Positions 5,229-12,275 of a stretch of DNA of 13,860 nucleotides are shown in pieces (position 1 is the stretch's first letter; each line of letters begins with the position of its first letter). The position numbers and the translations under genes were made by a program. This DNA comes from Bacilli bacterium (GTDB taxonomy: Bacteria > Bacillota_I > Bacilli_A > ML615J-28 > CAG-698), in contig JAEEJT010000195.1 of the NCBI GenBank assembly GCA_016282055.1, positions 1 to 13,860 on the forward strand, written 5' to 3'. Below the pieces are notes generated by a model. It was not told the DNA's origin and did no database searches. It was given only the letters and a program-made list of their open reading frames with translations.

Positions 5229-7001
5229 CTATATATTTTGGATAATTTGTGAAATGTCAATTACCTCTTTAATTAATTTTTTTACCGCTAAAGTATTAAT
5301 TCTCAAGTATAACTTGTTTTTCAATGAATCAACACCTTCTTTTTTTGGATGCTCGGCTTCATTATAAAAAGTTTTTACAAAATAAACTACATCTGGTATT
5401 TCAATTTTTTCTTCGGCGTAAGTTATTTTATTCGGACCATTTTTATCTAAGAATTGTTGTCTTGATTTGTTATCTAACAATCTATATAATATCTTTTCAG
5501 AAGCAATTCTAACTAATGTGCATAACATAAATATATTATATTTATCTGAGTTCATATATTTATTATATTCATTTATGCAAGACTGAATAAACAATTTTGA
5601 ATTTGGATATTCCTCAACAAAATCTTTTTCAAAATCGCATAGCTTTTCATTAGTTGCAGTATAGTCATCTGGATGATAGTGAAGGTAATATTTCGAAAAA
5701 AAATCTTTATTAACACAATCATCTCTATTATATAACATTCGCTCATAAGAGGATTCTTCAGATAATAGTGGCGTATCAAAATATGACACTTTAACATTTT
5801 TATTTAAAATGAAATTCTTAAAATAATTAGGATCTAAATGTGTAAACAACATAAAATAATACTTATAATTATACTTTTTGCAATCATTAATCAATGATGA
5901 CATAAAATATTGGAAAGCAAGCAAATTTGCACCATCAAGGTAATCAAATATTTCATCTATTACAATAACATTAAGCTTTGTTTTAAAAGGATTATACATC
6001 AAATGAAGCATTGCTGCTATAAAATACATCAAGTCACGTTCGCCATTTGATACTTTATTTGCTTCTGGCAAAGATAACATTAATACATCTTTTGAAACTT
6101 TTATTATTCTACGATTTGTCGTATTTAAACTATTAAATATTTCGTTTATAGATTCTACTTGTTTTTTATTTATTAAAAAGGCAAGATGCTTTTTTAATTC
6201 ATTTTTATCATATTTGTACTTTTGAAGTTGGATTATATCAAAAACAATATCAGCATCATTTGCATTACCTTTTTCTTTCTTTAACAACAAATATAAATCA
6301 TTAATAGTTTGTTTTTGTAAGAATTCATTTAAATTTGCAGTGCCAGTTAAATGAGATTTTATCTCATCTGCGGTCCTATTCCCACATTTTTCCACATATG
6401 CAATCATATTATCGACATATAAATTAACTCTGATTCCATCTAACTTATCCAACATTTCAATATATTCAAAAAGAAAGGTTTCACTTTCAAACAATTCTGA
6501 CAAATTATTCAAACATTTTTTCCAATCATTTTTAAAGTAATTCTTTATAGTCTTTATTGAATAATTAAAATCATATCTTTTTTTCACTTTTATTATTTCA
6601 TATTCTCTAATAGCTAATTTAGCTTTGTTAGAGCTAAATCCACCAAAGTTTTGAGATATATCTTTAGCATATACGGGAGAATTAATCACATTAAAATTAA
6701 ATTTCTCTCTAATAGAATTACTTTTAATAGTCGCAATATATTGCTCACTTTTATTGTTATTTTTATAATCAATCTCAACACTTGGCGGATTATTCAAAAC
6801 ATCATCGCCATAAATATCCTCATCTTCCAATTGGAATTTACCATTTAGATACGATAATGCTTTTACAAATGTACTCTTACCGGAGCCATTTCTTCCTACT
6901 ATAATATTTATTTTATTAGGTATTAAACAGTCAAATTTAATACTTTTATTTTGGGTTCCCTTTATATTCTTTATTGTTATTTTCAATATTTGATTTTCCA
7001 T
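5229..7001 (-). CDS. SMC/RecF-like AAA ATPase, probable defence component
   Basis: This 590-residue ABC-class ATPase has Walker A GRNGSGKST (36-44), an ABC signature VSNGER (317-322), Walker B LNVIVIDE (343-350) and an H-loop FTHLD (386-390). It therefore has all elements of an ATP-sandwich dimer. The insert between Walker A and the signature (about 50-310) is helical and replaces a long coiled coil. The C-terminal 150 residues are an extra helical domain with RIASEK (498-503) and FYNEAEHP (545-552), loosely reminiscent of HEPN-type domains. No TOPRIM or nuclease motif was seen, so it is not a complete OLD protein. AGGA lies 8 bases before the start. It is the first gene of the island after rlmD and has its own likely promoter. 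The exact system is unknown. Confidence 0.75.
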   Translation of the reverse strand: MENQILKITIKNIKGTQNKSIKFDCLIPNKINIIVGRNGSGKSTFVKALSYLNGKFQLEDEDIYGDDVLNNPPSVEIDYKNNNKSEQYIATIKSNSIREKFNFNVINSPVYAKDISQNFGGFSSNKAKLAIREYEIIKVKKRYDFNYSIKTIKNYFKNDWKKCLNNLSELFESETFLFEYIEMLDKLDGIRVNLYVDNMIAYVEKCGNRTADEIKSHLTGTANLNEFLQKQTINDLYLLLKKEKGNANDADIVFDIIQLQKYKYDKNELKKHLAFLINKKQVESINEIFNSLNTTNRRIIKVSKDVLMLSLPEANKVSNGERDLMYFIAAMLHLMYNPFKTKLNVIVIDEIFDYLDGANLLAFQYFMSSLINDCKKYNYKYYFMLFTHLDPNYFKNFILNKNVKVSYFDTPLLSEESSYERMLYNRDDCVNKDFFSKYYLHYHPDDYTATNEKLCDFEKDFVEEYPNSKLFIQSCINEYNKYMNSDKYNIFMLCTLVRIASEKILYRLLDNKSRQQFLDKNGPNKITYAEEKIEIPDVVYFVKTFYNEAEHPKKEGVDSLKNKLYLRINTLAVKKLIKEVIDISQIIQNI

Positions 7002-7038
7002 ATAACATTCCTAATCAACGTAAAAAATAATCATTTCT

Positions 7039-7047
7039 ATGATACCA
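7039..7047 (-). promoter_or_regulatory. Probable extended -10 promoter of the island ATPase gene
   Basis: The minus strand reads TGGTATCAT, an extended -10 box with one mismatch, 37 bases before the start codon of the ATPase gene. No -35 box stands out. No terminator hairpin is visible between rlmD and this gene. Confidence 0.4.
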
Positions 7048-7152
7048 TATTTAATCCTTTTTTTTGAGAAAAATTGTAAAAAAATAATCTATAAATTGCT
7101 TATATTTAAGCTTTTTGATAAAATTTCAATTGAATTGATCAACGATTATGAA

Positions 7153-8547
7153 TCAAATTATTACTTTAGAAAACTTTATTGAAGCGTCCTTGCGAACTAG
7201 TAATGTGATAGACTCGATGTGGGCAGTCTGTGGAAATAAATCGACAAGTATACCTTTTTCAATAGTATATTTACTAGAAAGTAAAGAAATATCACGTGCC
7301 ATAGTTGCACAATCACATGCAACATAAACAATTCTTTTAATATTACTTAATAATAAAGTATTTACAAGTTTAATATCTAATCCTTTTCTTGGTGGATCAA
7401 CAATTAACTTTGTAGCGTCTTTTATATTATTTATCTCTTCTTCTGCTTTTCCACAGTAGAATTTACAATTATTAATATTATTTAATAAAGCATTATTATT
7501 AGCATTATCAATAGCTTCATTAATAACCTCAATTCCATAAACACTCTTACAATATTTTGATGCTATTAAACCCATTGTACCAACACCACAATAACAATCA
7601 ATTAATATGTCATCTTTAGTCAAATCACAAAACTCAATAGCCTTTTTATAAAGTTCTAATGTTTGTTCATGATTAATTTGAAAGAAAGATTTATGACTCA
7701 TTTTAAATTTAACATCTAAAATGTCTTCAATTAAATAATCTTTACCATATAAAACATTATAATCATTTCCAAGTATAGTATTATTAGTACTAGAATTTAT
7801 ATTAACTATAATAGATTCAATATTATTATATTTACGAGTAAATACGTTAGTTATATATTCAAAAGATGTTTTAATCTTATTATTATAATTAAACACTATA
7901 AAGACTAACATATATTTATTATCATATGTCTTTCTAATCATAAGTGATTTAAATACTCCAGTATGATTAACTTCATCATATACATCAATATTTAACTCAT
8001 TTAATAAATTTTTAGTTAATAAAGCAAACTCAGTAAATATATCATCTTGTAAGTAACATTTACTAAATTCAATAATATCATGTGTCTGTTTCTTATAAAA
8101 ACCAAATATTGCTTTTCCTTTACTATTCTTTGAAAATGGAATAATAACTTTATTTCTATAAGAATAAAAATTTTTAGCTCCAATTATATCCTTAAATTCA
8201 TAATCTAGATGACCAATTCTTTTAAAAGTTTCATTAACCATCTTCTTCTTAAATTGTAATTGTGCTTCATAATTCATATGCATTAAATCACAGCCACCAC
8301 AAACTAAGAATTTATTACAAATAGGATTACATCTTAAACTACTATCATTTAATCTTGAAATAACACTACCGTTTCCAAATTTAGCATTTTCTTTTCTTGT
8401 AAGTTCAAACTTTCCCTTTTCATTTACAAGAATATTAGGGACAAAATAAGGAATATTATCAAGTTTAACAACGCCTAAACCTTCATGATTAAGGTCAACA
8501 CAAATATTCTCAACATTACTTTTTAAAATTTTAATTTCTTTTTTCAT
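7153..8547 (-). CDS. rlmD: 23S rRNA (uracil-C5)-methyltransferase, RlmD/RlmCD type
   Basis: This SAM-dependent enzyme methylates uracil in 23S rRNA. The 464-residue protein has an N-terminal TRAM domain (about 5-60) and iron-sulphur cysteines C77, C83, C86 and C164. Its SAM motif is DCYCGVGTMGL (317-327), with DPPRKGLD (384-391), nucleophile C411 in VACDCATMARD, and the catalytic-base motif HIES (443-446). Relatives usually have SCNPAT; here the Pro position is a second Cys (C413). The last 13 residues come from the inserted island, and E445 itself is encoded in the attachment core, so catalysis should survive insertion. The stop is TGA, the only one among the intact genes here. The gene starts 2 bases after the amidase stop with no clear ribosome site, suggesting coupling to it. 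Confidence 0.92.
   Translation of the reverse strand: MKKEIKILKSNVENICVDLNHEGLGVVKLDNIPYFVPNILVNEKGKFELTRKENAKFGNGSVISRLNDSSLRCNPICNKFLVCGGCDLMHMNYEAQLQFKKKMVNETFKRIGHLDYEFKDIIGAKNFYSYRNKVIIPFSKNSKGKAIFGFYKKQTHDIIEFSKCYLQDDIFTEFALLTKNLLNELNIDVYDEVNHTGVFKSLMIRKTYDNKYMLVFIVFNYNNKIKTSFEYITNVFTRKYNNIESIIVNINSSTNNTILGNDYNVLYGKDYLIEDILDVKFKMSHKSFFQINHEQTLELYKKAIEFCDLTKDDILIDCYCGVGTMGLIASKYCKSVYGIEVINEAIDNANNNALLNNINNCKFYCGKAEEEINNIKDATKLIVDPPRKGLDIKLVNTLLLSNIKRIVYVACDCATMARDISLLSSKYTIEKGILVDLFPQTAHIESITLLVRKDASIKFSKVII
7195..7215 (-). repeat. Right attachment-site copy within rlmD
   Basis: This perfect 21-bp direct repeat of 2052-2072 is codon-aligned over E445-V451 of RlmD. To its left the coding sequence diverges from the orphan tail after only three further similar codons (RKD against CKD), marking the right junction of the island. 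Confidence 0.8.
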
Positions 8548-8549
8548 AA

Positions 8550-11500
8550 TTAAACAAGTTTATAATAATCAATCTTTATAATAGTACCAACAGTTAAGCA
8601 TCCACCAGCAGCACTACTTGCAGGATACATTAAATGTGTACCATAATCTTTATTAGTCTCATATGTATGAGGACACCATAGATATTCATGTGCATGTAAT
8701 GTAAATGTCTCATTAGTTGTAGTTGTATTTTGACCAGTATCTTCACAAATTAAAGAGACATAATATTGTTGTTTTTCGTTCATACTGAATACAACTTTAC
8801 TATATCCAGCATATCCAGCATTATTTCTACCATAAGTATCAGACAAATCAAAATAAATATCTTTATTAGAATCATTATAATATAATGTTCCACAACCCTC
8901 GTAATCTCTTGGGACACCATACACCAATCCACAATTATTTATACTTCCAGATCCATATGGACGAAGTATAGATTTAGTTAATCTAGAATTATCTGCTGTA
9001 GGATATAGTTTAATTAGTGCGTTCTTACCAATTAAATATACATTCTTTCCAACAGTTATACTAACTCCACCAAATCCAACAGTATTCTTTTGTAACATAT
9101 AAGTTCCATTACCTAATGATGTAGCACCATTACTAGAATCTTTTCCAGTATAGAAAATAATCTTTTCATCTTTAGATGCTAATCCAACATTTATAGCAAA
9201 TTTTAATGTTGTATCATTTAATGTTGCATTTAAATATAAAAGTTTATACTCATAAAATACTTCTTTAAGAGTACCAGTAGTTATATCATATATATTACTA
9301 TCATTTTCATCAACATAACTATAAGTTAAACCAGAAATAATTGGTAGCTTATAATTATTAATAATTTTATCAGGAATAGTATTAATTAAATTATAAATAG
9401 TTTGTAAATCAGGATTTAAAATACATTCAACTTCAACTTTTAAACTATTTAATAATTCATAATTTTTAATATTTTTCTTTGTTTCAGTACCAAGTGAATC
9501 ATATTGACTCAATAATGTATTAATTGATGTCAAATCAGTTTCAGTTAAACATCTATTTAATCTTGATATATTAAAATCAAATATATATGCATTACTATCT
9601 GTAATTATCATAGTTGATTCTAATTTTGAATTTAATGGTCCAAATGCTTCATAAACATATTCAATCTCAAAATCATTGATATTATAATTATACTTTCTAC
9701 TAATACAATTCTCTGATGGTTTAACATTATTTAAATCAATTGAATCTAAAATATCATTATTTTTCTTAATAGTAATTATTGTTGAAAAATAATTACCATT
9801 AAAGTTAATAGTAGCATCAGGTGTTGCAAAACTTTCAGTAACATTATTAAAGTTTAGATTACCAATCGCAACTGTATAATAACTATTTGCCTTTATATTA
9901 GCATTTTTATTAAACTTAAATATCGTCACTTCATCATTAACACTTAATTCAATCGAATAATCTTTAAGATTAATATCCTTATCAGTTACGTTATATAACA
10001 ATACATATTTATAAGAATTGACATTATCTAAATTAGAATATCTAACCTCTTTGATTATTAAATCATTAGCAGCATCTAGTTCTTCGAAATATGCTTCTTC
10101 TTTTGATTTTAAATAATTAATACTTGTTGCATATTTTTTAACTTCATTATCAAATGTATCATATTCAAATAATAAATCTTCAATTTGATTTAAACTATTA
10201 CATCCGAATGCTACTTTAGTATTAAAGTTAATTGCAGCATTTAATTTATCTTCATCAAAATTAACATTAACTCCATTAGATCCTTTAATATATGATGTAT
10301 AAACTTTAGAATAATTCTTTCCATCTTTTTCTAATGTTATCATATAAGATACTGGAGTAGTTTCAACAGGTTGAGCTATAACCTTACCAGTATTATCAAG
10401 ATATGTTGGACATAATGAAGTAAAAGTAATATTATAATCACTAAATTCCTTTAATACAAAATACTCACCTTTAACAAGATCAATAGCAACAGAATATAAA
10501 TTATTATCTCTTAATGTATGAGGACAATTTTTACCCATTAAATCATAATGTTGTAAAATATTATCGACAGTCAAATCATATTTATCAAGTAAACTAGCAA
10601 GTAATTTACCCATATTCATCCAAGTTCTATATAAATCTGATCCATAATTAACACATGTTTCAATACCAATTGATGATGAATAAGACTTATAAGTATCACC
10701 TTGCCAAGTAACTTCATCATCAGGAACTGAATGAATAATTTGATGATCATCAACAGTATAATGCCAACTTCTAGCTCTATAATTAATACTTTCTTGACTA
10801 ACCATATAATTAGCATGCATTGTAGCATCAGCACCAGCATTAACATTTGCAGTATCATGATAAATTATCCAATCAATACCAGTAAGTTTAATACCAGTTC
10901 TTGGAATCTTTAAATTTTCTGCTGCAGTTAACATTTCTTCAGTTGCTGTCATTCCATTATATTGATTGTTTGTAACAGAAATAAGTTTTTCTGTTACTTT
11001 TAAATCTGTAAAATAATAATTAAATACACTACCATATACCATTTGTTGTTTGGTTTCAGCACCATATGATGTTACATTTTTAACAAGAACATCTTTAATA
11101 TACAAAGAATCAAACTTCTCAAATGGATCAAAACATACTTCAAGATCAAATGAGTCACAAATAGTTTGTTCTTTAAAAAAACATACTGTAATAGTACAAG
11201 TACCTAATTTCTTAGCAATAAGTTTATTATCAAATATTGAGCATACTTCTTCATCACTACTTGCTAAAAATAAATCTTCGTTTGCATATGCTTCGGGAAC
11301 AAAGATATTTAATTCGTGTTCTTGACCAATTTTTAATTCACTAATCTTATTTAAAATTGTTAAAGATTTAGGAACCATAACAGTAAAGTGTAATGTAAAA
11401 ACCTCATCACTTGTAGATAGTTTAACTGTTATTGTACAAGTTCCAGCTTTTAATCCTTTAACATAATTATTATCAAGAATCTCACAAATATCACTATCTT

Positions 11501-11714
11501 CTTCTGATATTTGTAAAACTAATTCACCATCTTTCTTATTAAGAATAGTATAATCAAGTTCCTTTTCTTCGCCAACGTAAATATTATAATTTGTTTGATT
11601 CATAACTAATTCTTCTTTAGGATCAGTTTTTGAATCATTATTCTTGTTTTCTTTACAAGAAATTAAAATAAAAGCTAAAATTAAAACTAAAAAAATTGTA
11701 AATATTTTTTTCAT
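8550..11714 (-). CDS. Large lipoprotein with N-acetylmuramoyl-L-alanine amidase and lamin-tail-like domains
   Basis: The 1054-residue protein begins with a lipoprotein signal ending LISC (lipidated C20). Two Ig-like/BIG2-type repeats follow (about 35-112 and 115-194), each ending GTCTITV. The Amidase_2/PGRP domain spans about 275-415, with YHDTAN (H286), IGIE (E352), H389 and C397 in HYDLMGKNCPH, the usual zinc ligands and catalytic Glu. Such enzymes cut the bond between muramic acid and L-alanine in peptidoglycan. Residues about 551-664 resemble a lamin-tail (LTD) beta-sandwich. The C-terminal 250 residues, rich in Gly, Tyr and Asn, are not recognised. AAAGGA and an extended -10 box precede the start. 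It should act on the outer face of the membrane and imply a walled cell. Confidence 0.85.
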   Translation of the reverse strand: MKKIFTIFLVLILAFILISCKENKNNDSKTDPKEELVMNQTNYNIYVGEEKELDYTILNKKDGELVLQISEEDSDICEILDNNYVKGLKAGTCTITVKLSTSDEVFTLHFTVMVPKSLTILNKISELKIGQEHELNIFVPEAYANEDLFLASSDEEVCSIFDNKLIAKKLGTCTITVCFFKEQTICDSFDLEVCFDPFEKFDSLYIKDVLVKNVTSYGAETKQQMVYGSVFNYYFTDLKVTEKLISVTNNQYNGMTATEEMLTAAENLKIPRTGIKLTGIDWIIYHDTANVNAGADATMHANYMVSQESINYRARSWHYTVDDHQIIHSVPDDEVTWQGDTYKSYSSSIGIETCVNYGSDLYRTWMNMGKLLASLLDKYDLTVDNILQHYDLMGKNCPHTLRDNNLYSVAIDLVKGEYFVLKEFSDYNITFTSLCPTYLDNTGKVIAQPVETTPVSYMITLEKDGKNYSKVYTSYIKGSNGVNVNFDEDKLNAAINFNTKVAFGCNSLNQIEDLLFEYDTFDNEVKKYATSINYLKSKEEAYFEELDAANDLIIKEVRYSNLDNVNSYKYVLLYNVTDKDINLKDYSIELSVNDEVTIFKFNKNANIKANSYYTVAIGNLNFNNVTESFATPDATINFNGNYFSTIITIKKNNDILDSIDLNNVKPSENCISRKYNYNINDFEIEYVYEAFGPLNSKLESTMIITDSNAYIFDFNISRLNRCLTETDLTSINTLLSQYDSLGTETKKNIKNYELLNSLKVEVECILNPDLQTIYNLINTIPDKIINNYKLPIISGLTYSYVDENDSNIYDITTGTLKEVFYEYKLLYLNATLNDTTLKFAINVGLASKDEKIIFYTGKDSSNGATSLGNGTYMLQKNTVGFGGVSITVGKNVYLIGKNALIKLYPTADNSRLTKSILRPYGSGSINNCGLVYGVPRDYEGCGTLYYNDSNKDIYFDLSDTYGRNNAGYAGYSKVVFSMNEKQQYYVSLICEDTGQNTTTTNETFTLHAHEYLWCPHTYETNKDYGTHLMYPASSAAGGCLTVGTIIKIDYYKLV

Positions 11715-11745
11715 ACGATTCCTTTCTTATATTACATCTATAGAT

Positions 11746-11754
11746 ATTATATCA
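11746..11754 (-). promoter_or_regulatory. Extended -10 promoter of the amidase lipoprotein gene
   Basis: The minus strand reads TGATATAAT (-10 at 11746-11751 with TGN), 31 bases before the ATG at 11714. An AAAGGA ribosome site follows. It shares GTGATATAATAT exactly with the island promoter near 4653. Confidence 0.65.
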
Positions 11755-11785
11755 CAAATAATATTATTATTTAATCAAAATAAAA

Positions 11786-11817
11786 AAATATTAGTAGAAA
11801 ATTTTCTACTAATATTT
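11786..11817. terminator. Perfect palindromic bidirectional terminator after aroQ
   Basis: A 32-base perfect palindrome (two 16-base arms centred between 11801 and 11802) lies just past the aroQ stop, with A/T runs on both sides. Despite the low GC content, its length and position suit a terminator for the polC-aroQ transcript. Confidence 0.65.
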
Positions 11818-11820
11818 AAA

Positions 11821-12267
11821 TTATTCTTTATCTTCTAATTTTAGTAAGAATTCAATTGCATCAAGATAACTTTGGAACTTTTTTCCTTGGAATGTTTTCA
11901 TACAAACTTCAGAAATAACAGAAATTTTTCTAAAATCTTCACGTTCTTGAATGTTGCTCATATGAACTTCAATAACAGGAATATCAATAGATGTAATAGC
12001 ATCTCTTATAGCATAAGAATAATGAGTAAATGCTCCAGCGTTTAAAATAATACCATTATATCTTTTTAATAAAGCATATTGCATAAAATCAATAATTCTT
12101 CCTTCATGATTTGTTTGAACAACTTTAACCTTACAATTTTTAGCTTTACAATAACCTTTGATAATATTAACAAGATCTAAATAAGATCTATATCCATAAA
12201 CCTCAGGTTCTCTAAATCCTGTTAAATTAATATTTGGTCCATTGATAATTAAAAAATTCTTTTTCAT
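11821..12267 (-). CDS. aroQ: Type II 3-dehydroquinate dehydratase
   Basis: This enzyme removes water from 3-dehydroquinate to give 3-dehydroshikimate in the shikimate pathway. The 148-residue length is normal. The active-site set is present: NGPNINL (N12), R19 and Y24 in FREPEVYG, TNHEG, LNAGAFTH (N76), VHMSN (H102) and R113 in REDFR. The family usually has NPGA where this protein has NAGA, a mild change. The gene starts 8 bases after the polC stop with an AGGT-type ribosome site overlapping that stop region, so it is probably expressed from the polC transcript. A palindromic terminator follows immediately. No other aromatic-pathway gene is nearby. Confidence 0.9.
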   Translation of the reverse strand: MKKNFLIINGPNINLTGFREPEVYGYRSYLDLVNIIKGYCKAKNCKVKVVQTNHEGRIIDFMQYALLKRYNGIILNAGAFTHYSYAIRDAITSIDIPVIEVHMSNIQEREDFRKISVISEVCMKTFQGKKFQSYLDAIEFLLKLEDKE

Positions 12268-12275
12268 GTCTTTAC

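Larger units (their letters stand above)
2052..7215. mobile_element. Site-specific genomic island inserted in the 3' end of rlmD
   Basis: The segment is bounded by a 21-bp direct repeat lying in the rlmD coding end on the right and in an orphan rlmD tail on the left. The right junction gives rlmD a different last 13 codons with a different stop, as expected when an element brings a replacement 3' end. The cargo is defence-like: ATPase, HEPN-like protein, broken controller, truncated cytosine methyltransferase, and an anchored cyclophilin-like protein. The 3' end of rumA/rlmCD genes is a known integration site for integrative elements in Firmicutes (established knowledge). No integrase, excisionase or relaxase can be seen, so it is either a decayed element or one moved by a recombinase supplied from elsewhere. 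Confidence 0.75.

Noticed and set aside
5573..5797. Minus-strand 74-codon open frame within the ATPase gene, and several plus-strand frames (5324, 6651, 10731, 11050, 11644, 13449)
   Set aside because: All are shadows of longer genes in other frames, with biased low-complexity products and no ribosome sites.
10616..10858. 80-codon minus-strand frame within the amidase domain
   Set aside because: The amidase frame carries the zinc-ligand motifs here; the alternate frame is hydrophobic noise.
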